A DNA stretch of 64,000 nt from Avelusimicrobium sp963660385 (GCA_963660385.1 CAVKWQ010000001.1:1-64000); one strand, 5' to 3'. Shown: positions 48,117-57,040, numbered from the stretch's first letter. Made by a program: numbers and translations. The notes: generated by a model from the letters alone, not told the origin.

Positions 48117-50371
48117 GCGTGTGGAACTTTTTTGCCCGGTACAAAAAGCCCGTTGCCTTGCTGTTGGGCCTTGCGGTGCTTGGGTGCGCGTGGGGTTTAA
48201 CGCGCCTAAAACCGGACGAAAATATCCACGCAATGATTCCCGCTTCCGTGCGGGAGCGGGTGGAACTGTTTGAATATTCCCCGCTTAACAAAAAAGTTTT
48301 TATCGGGGTTTCCGCCCCGTCTGCCGAAGAGGCTTCTTTGGCGGCTGATACTTTACGCGCAGAACTGGCGCAGGCGGATTTATTATCCTTGCCCCCCACT
48401 CCGGGTGCGGACTACGCCCAAACGCTCTACCGCGCGCTCCCGTACCGCTTTTCGGCGGACGACGAGCAAACACTGGCATTACGCCTTACGCCGGAATTTG
48501 TAAAAAAGCGTATGGCCGCCAATTACGAAAATTTACTTTCCTTTCAGGGCTTTTTGCTGAAAGATTTTATTTCGCTGGACCCCTTAAATTTTACGGAATT
48601 AATGGCGCAAAAACTGGCCGCTTTCGGCACAGGTACGGCGCTTGAATACCAAGACGGTTTTTTATCATCCAAGGATGGCAAAACGCTTATCGGTCCGTAT
48701 GATTTCCCGGGCCAAACCGCAGATTTTAAGGCGGCCCAACACTTTGCGGACGCTTTTCAGCAGGCGGCCCAAAAATTGGGGCCGGCCGTCCACGCGTTTT
48801 ATTTGGGGGCCCTGCGCTACACGGTGGAAAACGTCCGTATAATTCAGGCGGACCTCATTAAAATTTCCGTGTTGGCCTTGCTCGCCTTGGCGGCTGTTTT
48901 TATCTTTTTCTTCCGCCATAAAAGCGCACTTTTAATTTACCTGCTCCCGGTGTTTATTTTGCCGCCCGCCGCGCTGATAACATATGCGGTGTTTGGGCAT
49001 TTGTCGGGCATTACGCTAGGCTTTGGGAGCGTGGTGGCGGGTCTGTCGGTGGATTATTCCGTATATGTGTTTTTTGCCTTGCGTGGCGCAGAAAATACCC
49101 CAGCCTATGAAACGCTATCCCATATGAAAAAACACCTTTTGTGCAATTTTATGACGTCCTCGCTTTGCTTTTTGGCGCTTTTTTGCTCGTCTGTGGAGTT
49201 ATTTAGGCAAATTGCCGTATTCTCGGTGGCGGGGCTGACGCTGTCCTTGGCGCTGGCGCTGTATGTTTTCCCCCACTATTGGACCCAGTTGGGTGAAGTA
49301 AAAAAGCCCGCTTATGCTTGTAGCGTGCCCCCCTTGTCCCGCCGGGTGGCAGTGTGGGTAAGCGTGGGGCTTATTTTGTTTGGTGTGCTTGGCGTGTGGC
49401 GCGTACAATTTAGCGGCAATGTGGAGGATTTAAACGCTTCCACCCCCGCTTTTAAAAAAGATAAGGCGGTTTTTGATTCTGTATTTGCTAAAACCGCGCA
49501 AAATAACGCGCTTTTATTTGTGTTTGGGGAGAGTAAAGAAAGCGCATTGGAAAACAACGAATCTTTCCCCTTGCCGCTGGCCGTAACCGGGGTGTTGCCG
49601 TCGGACAAATTGCGTGCTGAAAATGTGGCGCATTGGCGCAGTTTTTGGAGTGCTTCGCGCGCCAATTACGCGCGGCTGTTGGTGTCGGAAGAAGCGCAAA
49701 AACTGGGGTTAAAGCCGGTAGGGTTTGCGCCGTTTTTTGAAAGTATTTTAAACGCCCCCGCGCCGGACTCGTTTAATTTTACGGCCCTTTATAATCCGGT
49801 GGTTTCCCTGCCGGACGGGCGGAGTGCCGTGGTAAACATTGTGCCCAATGAACCGCGCTACCGGGAAGCGGCCCAACAGACGGGAGCGGTATTTGTGGCG
49901 GCGGATGAGTTGAAAAGCGATTTAATCGGGGCCGTCGGGCGCGAAGCCCTTAAAATTGTGCTTTTGGCGTTTCTTTTTAACTTGGTGGCGGTTTGGCTGA
50001 CGTTTAAAAAGTTAAAAACTGCGCTTTTAACCTTTATCCCGGTGCTGTTGGCGGCGGGGTTTACCTTTGGCTGTTTTTGGCTGTTACAAGTGAGGGTAAA
50101 TTTGTTTATCTTGGTATTTTTACCGCTTTTAATGGGCCTTGGGATAGATTACGGTATTTTCCAGGTGATGAAAAACCAAGCGGGCAAGCCCACCGCTTAC
50201 CCGCCGTCTGCCCTGCTGGCGGCCGGGTTATCCACCTTGGCGGGCTTTGGCGTGCTGATTGGCGCTAAACACGGGGTATTATTTATAATGGGGCTGTCGT
50301 CTTTTTTAGGTGTGGGTGGAGCGATGTTGGCGTCGTTATTTATTTTACCCGCGTTTTTGGAGCAAAAATGA
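48113..50371 (+). CDS. MMPL/RND-family exporter
   Basis: A 752-residue inner-membrane exporter with about 11-12 helices. One helix at the N terminus (VALLLGLAVLGCAWGL) is followed by a periplasmic loop, five helices near residues 245-400 (including LGFGSVVAGLSVDYSVYVFFAL), a second loop (about 425-610), and the last helices from 620 (FLPLLMGLGIDYGIFQVMKNQ). GxxxDY motifs in both halves (VDYS, IDYG) match the proton-relay region of MMPL proteins. Such exporters move lipids out of the inner membrane. In polyene clusters the MMPL gene works with the LolA-like carrier. ATGA overlap with the next lipoprotein gene. Confidence 0.92.
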   Translation: MSVWNFFARYKKPVALLLGLAVLGCAWGLTRLKPDENIHAMIPASVRERVELFEYSPLNKKVFIGVSAPSAEEASLAADTLRAELAQADLLSLPPTPGADYAQTLYRALPYRFSADDEQTLALRLTPEFVKKRMAANYENLLSFQGFLLKDFISLDPLNFTELMAQKLAAFGTGTALEYQDGFLSSKDGKTLIGPYDFPGQTADFKAAQHFADAFQQAAQKLGPAVHAFYLGALRYTVENVRIIQADLIKISVLALLALAAVFIFFFRHKSALLIYLLPVFILPPAALITYAVFGHLSGITLGFGSVVAGLSVDYSVYVFFALRGAENTPAYETLSHMKKHLLCNFMTSSLCFLALFCSSVELFRQIAVFSVAGLTLSLALALYVFPHYWTQLGEVKKPAYACSVPPLSRRVAVWVSVGLILFGVLGVWRVQFSGNVEDLNASTPAFKKDKAVFDSVFAKTAQNNALLFVFGESKESALENNESFPLPLAVTGVLPSDKLRAENVAHWRSFWSASRANYARLLVSEEAQKLGLKPVGFAPFFESILNAPAPDSFNFTALYNPVVSLPDGRSAVVNIVPNEPRYREAAQQTGAVFVAADELKSDLIGAVGREALKIVLLAFLFNLVAVWLTFKKLKTALLTFIPVLLAAGFTFGCFWLLQVRVNLFILVFLPLLMGLGIDYGIFQVMKNQAGKPTAYPPSALLAAGLSTLAGFGVLIGAKHGVLFIMGLSSFLGVGGAMLASLFILPAFLEQK

Positions 50372-50784
50372 AATTTTTACCGCTTTTACTACTTAGCCTT
50401 TTTTTAAGTGCGTGCTCATCGGGCCTAGTGTATAAAACCGCCCCGGCGGAGCAGGTAAACACCCGCCAAGCGGTGTGTTTATCGGGCGTATATCAGCCGT
50501 ATGGGCTTGATTTTACCGCACTTGCTGAACCCAAAGAGGGCGGCGTGCGTTTTGTGGTATTGTCCGTAATGGGCGGCAAACTGGCCGATTTATTCGTTAC
50601 GCCAACGGAAATAGCCGTTTATTCCAAAATGCCGCAACTCCCGGCGCGGTTGGTGGGCGGGTTTGGGCGTATGGCGCGGGCGCAATTAATCACCCCTTGC
50701 CCGCAAAAGGAGTTTGTGTATAAGGACGCTCCCAGCCGCGGGGCCCTGCACATTAAAACCCAAGGAGATTTATTATGCTATTAA
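50368..50784 (+). CDS. Small lipoprotein, DUF3261-like position
   Basis: A 138-residue lipoprotein: MKFLPLLLLSLFLSACSSG carries the lipobox LSAC (Cys16). The remainder has alternating beta strands (GGVRFVVLSVMGGKLADLFV, TEIAVYSKMPQLPARLVGG). In aryl polyene clusters a DUF3261 lipoprotein lies next to the MMPL gene; this protein matches by location and size, but the family match is not certain. It overlaps MMPL by 4 nt and the following dehydratase by 10 nt. Probably outer-membrane-facing and involved in final transport. Confidence 0.75.
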   Translation: MKFLPLLLLSLFLSACSSGLVYKTAPAEQVNTRQAVCLSGVYQPYGLDFTALAEPKEGGVRFVVLSVMGGKLADLFVTPTEIAVYSKMPQLPARLVGGFGRMARAQLITPCPQKEFVYKDAPSRGALHIKTQGDLLCY

Positions 50785-51125
50785 ATGAAGCCTTGTCCGC
50801 TTGCTTTGTAGCGCAAAAGGAAGGCCGTTTTTTGTATCATATTCCGGCGGATTTCCCGGCCTTTAAAGGCCATTTTCCGGGCAATCCGCTGTTGCCTGCG
50901 GTATGCCAAATGGGCTTGTGCGCCGACGCGTTTAGCCGCCAAAGCGGTAAAAAACAGGAAATTTCCGGCGTTTCGCGCGCTAAATTTATGCGCCCCATTT
51001 TGCCAAATTGCCGGGTAAATTTAGTGTTTCTCCCCCGCCCGGACGGCCAATATTTGGCCGAACTGACGGACGAAACGGGCAAAAAATTAAGCCAACTGAT
51101 TTGTTCCTTTAAAGAGGTTTTATGA
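50775..51125 (+). CDS. Hotdog dehydratase subunit (FabZ-like, ApeI-like)
   Basis: A 116-residue hotdog protein with the FabA/FabZ loop FPAFKGHFPGNPLLPAV, catalytic His33. The catalytic Glu of FabZ (VEAMAQ) is replaced by Gly47 in CQMGLCADA, so the subunit lacks half of the usual dyad. GVSRAKFMRPILPNCRVNLVF is the typical central strand. It probably pairs with the subunit at 47032, which provides Glu57. AGGAG precedes the ATG. ATGA overlap with the thioesterase gene. Dehydrates 3-hydroxyacyl-ACP to give the conjugated double bonds. Confidence 0.88.
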   Translation: MLLNEALSACFVAQKEGRFLYHIPADFPAFKGHFPGNPLLPAVCQMGLCADAFSRQSGKKQEISGVSRAKFMRPILPNCRVNLVFLPRPDGQYLAELTDETGKKLSQLICSFKEVL

Positions 51126-51580
51126 AAAACATATCCTATTTTACCACCGAGCCCGGCTCCCCAAAGCCGCTTGAAAAATCCGTCTTTCGTACGGTGCGCT
51201 TTAACGAAATTGACCCAATGGGCATTATGTGGCACGGGCATTACGCGGGATTTTTTGAGGACGCCCGCGTGGCGTTGGGCGACAGTTTGGGCATAGGCTA
51301 CCAAGATTTTTATAACCACGGGGTGATGATTCCCGTCCGCCGCTTGGAGACCGACTATTTGGCCCCCCTGCAATACGGCGAAACATACGAGATTAAGGCC
51401 CGGCTTTTTTACACCGAGGCCGCCCGCCTCAATTACGATTTTACCGTGCTGGACAAGAACCAAAAGGTAATGGCCCGCGGTTGCACCGTACAGTTAATGG
51501 TGGATAAAGATTTTAATTTGCTTTTTGAGTGGCCCGCCTTTACGCGCCCCTTTTTAGCCCGTTGGAAAGAAAATAAATGA
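51122..51580 (+). CDS. 4HBT-type acyl thioesterase
   Basis: A 152-residue hotdog thioesterase. RTVRFNEIDPMGIMWHGHYAGFFEDARVAL is the 4-hydroxybenzoyl-CoA thioesterase-like opening with Asp in NEIDPMGI as the expected catalytic residue; YLAPLQYGETYEIKARLFY follows. Cytosolic. It may release the finished polyene or edit stalled ACP intermediates. ATGA overlaps with both neighbours. Confidence 0.88.
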   Translation: MKNISYFTTEPGSPKPLEKSVFRTVRFNEIDPMGIMWHGHYAGFFEDARVALGDSLGIGYQDFYNHGVMIPVRRLETDYLAPLQYGETYEIKARLFYTEAARLNYDFTVLDKNQKVMARGCTVQLMVDKDFNLLFEWPAFTRPFLARWKENK

Positions 51581-52719
51581 AACTGCTTATCGTCATCCCG
51601 CACTACAACCACTTAACCACCTTAAAAAGTGTGGTCCGGCGGTGCTTGGACCAAAATCCAAATGTGGCGGTGTTTGACGACGGGAGCGATGTTTCGCCCG
51701 CAGAAGTGTTGAAGGAACTCCCGGTTACCTTGGTCCTCTTTGAAAAAAACCGGGGTAAGGGCGCTATCTTGCAGGAAAGCGCTAAATGGGCGGCCGCGCA
51801 CGGGTTTAGCCATATCGTCAGCATAGACGCGGACGGGCAATTAGACCCGGCGGAATACCCGTTGCTTGCCAAGGCCGCCGAAGAGCACCCGCACGCGCTT
51901 ATTATCGGGGTACGGCAGTTTGCCCAGGACGCTCCCAAATCCTCGCAGTTTGGGCGCAAATTCGGCGGTTTTTGGGTCCATTTGCAAACGGGCAAAACGG
52001 TAAACGATATCCAAAGCGGCTACCGTTGCTATCCCGTGGAAATTTTAAACCATATCAAATGTTTTTCAAAGCGCTACGCCTTTGAGGTGGAAATTGCCGT
52101 GCGCGCACTATGGGCCGGGTTTCCGCTGGTGGAGGTGCCTGTGTCGGTAGCGTACCCCAAAACGCGGGTGTCGCATTTTAGCAAACTAAAAGACAACCTG
52201 CGCCTAACGGTACTCAATACGCATTTGACTGTCCGTTCTATGTTGCCTATTCCGCACCGCCAGTATTTTGTGGATAACGCGGGGCAGGTGGAAAAGCGCG
52301 GGTATTGGGAAGCCTTGGTTTTAAATTTAAAAACCCCGGGCAATATTACCAAAAACGCCCTCTCCGCCGCGTGGGGTATTTTTTGCGGGGCGATTGCCTT
52401 GCCGGGGATTCGCCAACTAATGCTTTTTGGCGGGGCCGGGTGGTGGAATTTAAACCGTATTTTGACGATTTCGTTTGAAAAGTTTTGTATTGGCCCCCTT
52501 GTGCCTGCGCTTTGCATAGAGGTTGGCTTTTTCCTGCGTTACGGGCGGTTTTTAACAGAATTTAACTTGACTACCTTGGGCCGCCAATTTTGGCAGCGCG
52601 TATGGGAGTGGGTGCTGGGGTCGTGCATTGTGGCGCCCCTGCTTGCGCTGTGCGCTTTTTTAGTGGTGTGGAGCATTGGGTATTTGGTAAACAGGGGGCT
52701 GTGTGCAAGGGAAAAATGA
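51577..52719 (+). CDS. GT2 glycosyltransferase with C-terminal membrane domain
   Basis: A 380-residue protein. Residues 1-215 are a family 2 glycosyltransferase: LIVIPHYNHLTTLKSVV, AVFDDGSD, KNRGKGAIL, SIDADGQLDP (DAD metal site) and SGYRCYPVEIL. Residues 215-380 contain hydrophobic segments (NALSAAWGIFCGAIALPG; WEWVLGSCIVAPLLALCAF) resembling DUF2062-type tails. It probably uses a polyprenol or nucleotide sugar at the cytosolic membrane face. Its end overlaps the next gene by 17 nt. In some APE clusters the glycosyltransferase and acyltransferase are fused; here they are separate overlapping genes. Confidence 0.85.
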   Translation: MKLLIVIPHYNHLTTLKSVVRRCLDQNPNVAVFDDGSDVSPAEVLKELPVTLVLFEKNRGKGAILQESAKWAAAHGFSHIVSIDADGQLDPAEYPLLAKAAEEHPHALIIGVRQFAQDAPKSSQFGRKFGGFWVHLQTGKTVNDIQSGYRCYPVEILNHIKCFSKRYAFEVEIAVRALWAGFPLVEVPVSVAYPKTRVSHFSKLKDNLRLTVLNTHLTVRSMLPIPHRQYFVDNAGQVEKRGYWEALVLNLKTPGNITKNALSAAWGIFCGAIALPGIRQLMLFGGAGWWNLNRILTISFEKFCIGPLVPALCIEVGFFLRYGRFLTEFNLTTLGRQFWQRVWEWVLGSCIVAPLLALCAFLVVWSIGYLVNRGLCAREK

Positions 52720-53611
52720 AACCGGGCGCAGTTTGGCCTCTAAATTAAAGCACCAATTTATGTACGCGCTTATTTTTGTGGGCGGGAGAACTTTGGCGTA
52801 TGCGTTTTTGTATATGGTGGTATTGGCGTATTCGCTTATGCCGTCGGTGTCCGCGCGTTCGCGGGCGTATATAGCGCGCCGTTTTTCCCCCCGCTCCAAG
52901 TGGCAATTTTTTAAGCACACCTACCGCTTAAATTTAACCTTTGGGCGCACGCTTATTGATAGGGCCGCCTTGGGAATTTTGGGGCAAACGGGCGTATCCT
53001 CTACCGATGAGGAGCGCAACCTGTGCCGTCGGTTGTTAGCCGAAGGAAAAGGCCTAATTTTGCTGACCGCGCACGCCGGGTGCTGGCAAATGGCCGTCAA
53101 TTTGGCTACTTTTATAAACGCCCCCTTAAATGTGGTGTATTACCGCAACCCCAAGGATAACGACAAAACTGTCGCCCAGCACGGGCACCGCTTTGCGCGT
53201 TTAAACCAGATTAACCCGGCGGGGCCGCTTGGCGGAGTGCCGGAAATGATGGTCGCCCTGCAAAAGGGCGAAGTATTATGCGCAATGGCGGACCGCGTGT
53301 TTGGAGCGGAAAAGAACGTGGTAAGCGTGAACTTTTTAGGTGGGAAAATACAAGTGCCGTATAGTTTTTACCGCTTAGCGGCGGCCACGGGGGCCCCGGT
53401 GGTGGTGCAGTTCTTCCCGTGGGAAAATCGCGGGCGGTTTGCCACGCAGACCGTAAAAGTGCTACGCATCCCCGAATTGGGACCCAAGAAGGAAAATTAT
53501 GTGCCCTACGCGCAACAATTCGTGGACGAGTTGGAAAAATTTTGTATAAAATATCCATATCAGTTTTTCAATTATTTTAATTTGTGGAGTAACTATGCAG
53601 AAAACGATTGA
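52703..53611 (+). CDS. LpxL/HtrB-like lipid acyltransferase
   Basis: A 302-residue membrane-associated acyltransferase. A GTG start at 52703 follows AGGGGG (52692-52697) by 5 nt. The N-terminal helix (ALIFVGGRTLAYAFLYMVVLAYSL) leads to TAHAGCWQMAVNL, the HX4(D/E) motif of lauroyl acyltransferases with His124, but Gln129 in place of the acidic residue. VYYRNPKDND, MVALQKGEVLCAMADRVFGA and VPYSFYRLAAATGAPVVVQFF are the usual further blocks. It likely acylates a glycolipid or the polyene lipid anchor. The ACP gene starts inside its last codons (overlap of 17 nt). Confidence 0.82.
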   Translation: MQGKNETGRSLASKLKHQFMYALIFVGGRTLAYAFLYMVVLAYSLMPSVSARSRAYIARRFSPRSKWQFFKHTYRLNLTFGRTLIDRAALGILGQTGVSSTDEERNLCRRLLAEGKGLILLTAHAGCWQMAVNLATFINAPLNVVYYRNPKDNDKTVAQHGHRFARLNQINPAGPLGGVPEMMVALQKGEVLCAMADRVFGAEKNVVSVNFLGGKIQVPYSFYRLAAATGAPVVVQFFPWENRGRFATQTVKVLRIPELGPKKENYVPYAQQFVDELEKFCIKYPYQFFNYFNLWSNYAEND

Positions 53612-53855
53612 TGAAATTAAAGAGATGATTGCCACGGGCATTGATTTGGGCGGAGCAGATTTGTCCAAATTCGGCGCCAGCGACCCGATTTTCGGTGAAC
53701 AAGGCCTGGGGTTGGACAGTTTGGACGCTGTGGAACTGATTATGCTCTTGCAAAAGAAATACGGCATTACGATTGAAAATATGCAGCAAGGCCGGGCCAT
53801 TTTTAAAGATTTGGGCACCTTGGCCGAATACGTGGAAAAGAACCGGAAGAAATAA
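53595..53855 (+). CDS. Acyl carrier protein 2 of the polyene cluster
   Basis: An 86-residue ACP with the phosphopantetheine site LGLDSLDAVELI (Ser42). Similar to the first ACP (LGLDSLDAVDMV) but longer in the first loop (GADLSKFGASDPIFGEQ). It shares one nucleotide with the following ketosynthase gene (TAATG) and overlaps the acyltransferase before it. Two ACPs are standard in APE systems; one may carry the starter. Confidence 0.94.
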   Translation: MQKTIDEIKEMIATGIDLGGADLSKFGASDPIFGEQGLGLDSLDAVELIMLLQKKYGITIENMQQGRAIFKDLGTLAEYVEKNRKK

Positions 53856-55057
53856 TGACTTATAAGGGTGTTGCGGTAGCCGGAACTGGGTGCGTTTGCG
53901 CCTGCGGCAAAACGGCGGACGAAGCATTTGAACAGGCTCTTTTGGGGCGTGCGCACTTTGCATTGCCTACGGCCCGCGTAAAGAGTGCTTATGCATCTTC
54001 GTACCCTGTTTTTATGGTGCCGGATGAGGTAGTGGCGGATAAACCGCAAGACCAAAGCATTAGTTTATTCTTCTTTTTAAAGGCCGCGCGCGAGGCCTTT
54101 TTGCAGGCGGGCTTGACACCCGACGCCCTTCGCCCGTACCGCGTGGGCGTGATTATCGGTACGTCGGTGGATGCGTCCTTCCATTGTTTTAATGTATATG
54201 AACGTTGGCGCGCCGGAAAGGTGTCAGCACAGGACCCCGCCAAATTGGCCCATTATTTTGCTTCCTCTACCGCGCAAGCCGTCATCCGCTATTTTGGCTT
54301 TACCGGGCCCTTTCAAACGGTGGTAACTGCCTGCGCAAGCGGCACCGACGCCGTAGGCCTTGGGAAAAGTTGGCTGGAAAGCGGCCTGTGCGATGCGGTG
54401 CTTTGCGGCGGTACGGATGAAATAAATTTAATTCCGTATGACGGTTTTATACGTTTATTGGTGGCTTCCAAGGATAAGTGTAAGCCGTTTGATAAGAACC
54501 GTAACGGCATCAACATTGGCGAAGGGGCGGCGGCTCTGCTGCTTGTCAGCCCGCAACTAAAAGAACAATTTTCCCTTACGCCAAAAGGTTTTATATTAGG
54601 CTACGGCAATGCGTGCGACGCGTTCCACCCCACCGCGCCGGACCCCGAAGGAAAAGGCCTTAAAAAAGCCATAAATTTTGCTTTAAAGGAAGCGGGCCTT
54701 TCCGCCGCCGGTTTGGCCTTTGTAAACGCGCACGGTACGGCAAGCCAAGCCAATGACTCCGCCGAAGCCGCCGCCTTCCGCGCGGTATTGCCGGGCGTGC
54801 CCGTATGGGGTTCCAAGGGCGTTACAGGCCACACCTTGGGCGCCGCGGGAGCGTTGGAAGCCGTATTAACTCTAACAGCCTTAAACCGCCGTTTGCTTCC
54901 CCCTACGGCGGGCTTTTCAATGCCGGATGAAGCCCTGCAACTTATTCCCACCGTTTCCAAAGAACCCCTTTCTAAAAAAGTGGCTATTAGCGATTCCCTA
55001 GCCTTTGGCGGGTGCAACGCGGCCCTTGTCTTGGGTGCGGAGGATTACAATGGGTAA
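53855..55057 (+). CDS. Beta-ketoacyl-ACP synthase 2 of the polyene cluster
   Basis: A 400-residue condensing enzyme with the full catalytic set: Cys160 (VTACASGTDAVG), His293 (NAHGTAS), Lys321 and His326 (SKGVTGHTLGAAGALEA). Its direct follower is the cysteine-less KS-like protein, so this one is the best candidate for the ketosynthase half of a KS/chain-length-factor pair (ApeO with ApeC in E. coli, from memory). It overlaps that gene by 8 nt. Confidence 0.93.
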   Translation: MTYKGVAVAGTGCVCACGKTADEAFEQALLGRAHFALPTARVKSAYASSYPVFMVPDEVVADKPQDQSISLFFFLKAAREAFLQAGLTPDALRPYRVGVIIGTSVDASFHCFNVYERWRAGKVSAQDPAKLAHYFASSTAQAVIRYFGFTGPFQTVVTACASGTDAVGLGKSWLESGLCDAVLCGGTDEINLIPYDGFIRLLVASKDKCKPFDKNRNGINIGEGAAALLLVSPQLKEQFSLTPKGFILGYGNACDAFHPTAPDPEGKGLKKAINFALKEAGLSAAGLAFVNAHGTASQANDSAEAAAFRAVLPGVPVWGSKGVTGHTLGAAGALEAVLTLTALNRRLLPPTAGFSMPDEALQLIPTVSKEPLSKKVAISDSLAFGGCNAALVLGAEDYNG

Positions 55058-55832
55058 ACTGTTTATTAATGGATTTTCTTATTTACTGGGCGATGCAACG
55101 GCAGACGCTTTTGCGCCCTTTGCCCAACCGCGCCAACTGCGCCGTATGGAAGCCATTGCCAAAAATGCGCTGTTGTGCTCGTTCCGCGCGTTTGAGCAGG
55201 CGGGGATAGACCCGGCTAGTCCCAAGGAAACCGGGCTTAGTGTGGCTGTCGGGGCGGGCTCGTTGGAAAGCACCTGCAAATTTATGGACACCATTATTGC
55301 AGACGGAGACGAACTTTCTTCCCCCACCGCCTTTGCGGGCTCCGTGCATAATTCTACGGCGCATACCTTGTCCGTTTTTCTGCATTTATCGGGCCCCAGC
55401 GTTACCACGGGCCAGTTTGATTTTTCCTTTGCGGGAGCCTTACTTACGGCCCAGCAATTTATGGAGCGCGGATTATGCCCGGATGCGTTAGTGGCGGTGG
55501 CCGAGGACATTAATCCCGTAGCCGCCGAGGTGGCGCCTAAACATCCCGCGCTTTTTGCGCCTGTGGTGCGTTCGGGTGCTTTTACACGCTCCGCGGCCGC
55601 GTTTGCGGTGTCTTTAAAGCCAACGGCGCATACTTTATTTACGGTTACCAAATTTGAATTTGCCCGCACGGATAATAAAATAGCCCCCGCGCAAACCGCG
55701 TATTCGTCCGCCGCGTATAATGCGGTGGAAACGGCGCGCTTGTTATCCCAGGGAAAAGCGTTTTCTCTGCGGGATAATTTTGCCGGGGCGGAAATGATTT
55801 TGGAGGCGGAGCCTTATGTTACTGTTAAATGA
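55050..55832 (+). CDS. KS-like chain-length factor (no active-site Cys)
   Basis: A 260-residue protein resembling a beta-ketoacyl synthase N-terminal half. EAIAKNALLCSFRAFEQAG and GLSVAVGAGSLESTCKFMD align with normal KS. At the active-site strand the motif TACASG is replaced by TTGQFDFSFAGALLTAQQ, so no nucleophilic cysteine is present, and the C-terminal His/Lys domain is missing. This fits the short chain-length factor ApeC. The ATG at 55050 overlaps the ketosynthase gene (8 nt); an in-frame start at 55005 lies deeper inside it. It overlaps the ligase gene by 17 nt. Confidence 0.87.
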   Translation: MGKLFINGFSYLLGDATADAFAPFAQPRQLRRMEAIAKNALLCSFRAFEQAGIDPASPKETGLSVAVGAGSLESTCKFMDTIIADGDELSSPTAFAGSVHNSTAHTLSVFLHLSGPSVTTGQFDFSFAGALLTAQQFMERGLCPDALVAVAEDINPVAAEVAPKHPALFAPVVRSGAFTRSAAAFAVSLKPTAHTLFTVTKFEFARTDNKIAPAQTAYSSAAYNAVETARLLSQGKAFSLRDNFAGAEMILEAEPYVTVK

Positions 55833-56952
55833 TGTAAAACGCATACTGACGGATATGTTTCGCACGGAGTTGGCCCGCAAAAAGGCAGATTCTTTGGCGG
55901 TGTTTGACGAGAACAATAAAGCGGATTTTTTTGAACAGTTGCCGCAGGATATTTTAAAAACCGTGTCCGATAAGGCCGCTATCTTTTTTGGCTATGAACC
56001 GCGCGTGTTTTCGTCCTTGGATTTGATGACGGACTACGCCTACGCCGCTTTTTTATACGGGCGGCAACTCACCTTTTTGACCTCTGGCAGTACGGGTACG
56101 CCCAAACGCTGTGTTCACACGCTTGCAATGATTGAAGAAGAAGCCTACGGCGTGGCGCCGGACTTTAAGGGCGTAAAACGCGTGGTGTCGCTGGTGCCTG
56201 CTAACCATATGTACGGGTTTACCTTTACCGTTACGCTCCCGCACTCCTTAAATGTGCCCGTTTTGGTGTTGCCGGCCTTGCCTACCCAACCGTGGAGCGA
56301 AATTTTGCACGAGGGCGATTTAATAGCCGGGTTCCCCCTGTTTTGGAACTATTGGGCCCGCTTGGAAAATCCGTTTCCCAAGGGCGTACACGCAATGTCC
56401 TCCACCGCGCCTTGTAAAAAGGAAATTATAGACGCCTTGTATAGCCTGGGGGCTTCTCAATTTACCGAAATTTACGGTGCAAGCGAAACGGGCGCTATTG
56501 CCCGCCGCCACCACAGCACGGATGCCTTTGAATTGTTCCCGTTTTGGGATGTATCTTTGACGGACGACCAGCCGCAAATTAAGCGCAAAAGCCAAAATGG
56601 GTGGCTTACCTTGCCAGACGAAGTAGAGGCTACGCAGGGTCGCTTTTTAATTCCCATAAAGCGCAGCGACGCGTGCGTACAGGTGGCCGGGATAAATGTC
56701 TTCCCCAAGCGGGTGGAAGAAGTCCTTGCCGCACATCCGGCGGTAAAAGCCTGCCGCGTGCGTTTAATGCGGCCGGAAGAGGGCGAGCGGTTAAAGGCGT
56801 TTATCGTGCTTAACGACGGCTATACCCAAGAGCATTTGGGCATTATCCGCACCTATTTGGCCCAGCGGCTGACCGTACACGAATTGCCGCGTACCTTTAC
56901 CTTTGGGAACGAACTCCCTGTTTCGGCAATGGGCAAGGACGCCGATTGGTAG
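55816..56952 (+). CDS. AMP-dependent acyl-activating ligase (ApeH-like role)
   Basis: A 378-residue adenylate-forming enzyme. P-loop LTSGSTGTPK (88-97), ANHMYGFTFT, TEIYGASETGAIARR (motif A5), and the C-terminal hinge/lysine region SAMGKDADW. It is shorter than stand-alone ligases (about 500), as is usual for APE adenylation proteins. It should activate an aromatic starter acid and load it onto an ACP. No tyrosine ammonia lyase is present, so the starter may be a hydroxybenzoate from chorismate as in E. coli APE (established for that pathway; inferred here). Last gene of the rightward operon. Confidence 0.88.
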   Translation: MLLLNDVKRILTDMFRTELARKKADSLAVFDENNKADFFEQLPQDILKTVSDKAAIFFGYEPRVFSSLDLMTDYAYAAFLYGRQLTFLTSGSTGTPKRCVHTLAMIEEEAYGVAPDFKGVKRVVSLVPANHMYGFTFTVTLPHSLNVPVLVLPALPTQPWSEILHEGDLIAGFPLFWNYWARLENPFPKGVHAMSSTAPCKKEIIDALYSLGASQFTEIYGASETGAIARRHHSTDAFELFPFWDVSLTDDQPQIKRKSQNGWLTLPDEVEATQGRFLIPIKRSDACVQVAGINVFPKRVEEVLAAHPAVKACRVRLMRPEEGERLKAFIVLNDGYTQEHLGIIRTYLAQRLTVHELPRTFTFGNELPVSAMGKDADW

Positions 56953-56972
56953 AGAAAATAAAGAAACTCCCC

Positions 56973-57001
56973 TTGACAACTGGGGATAATAGCAGTATTC
57001 T
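56973..57001 (+). promoter_or_regulatory. Strong sigma70 promoter before the broken gene
   Basis: TTGACA (56973-56978), 17-bp spacer, TATTCT (56996-57001), 39 bp before the ATG at 57041. Confidence 0.7.
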
Positions 57002-57040
57002 TAAAATATAAGGATGTTAAATAAACTTCCGGGAGGAAAT

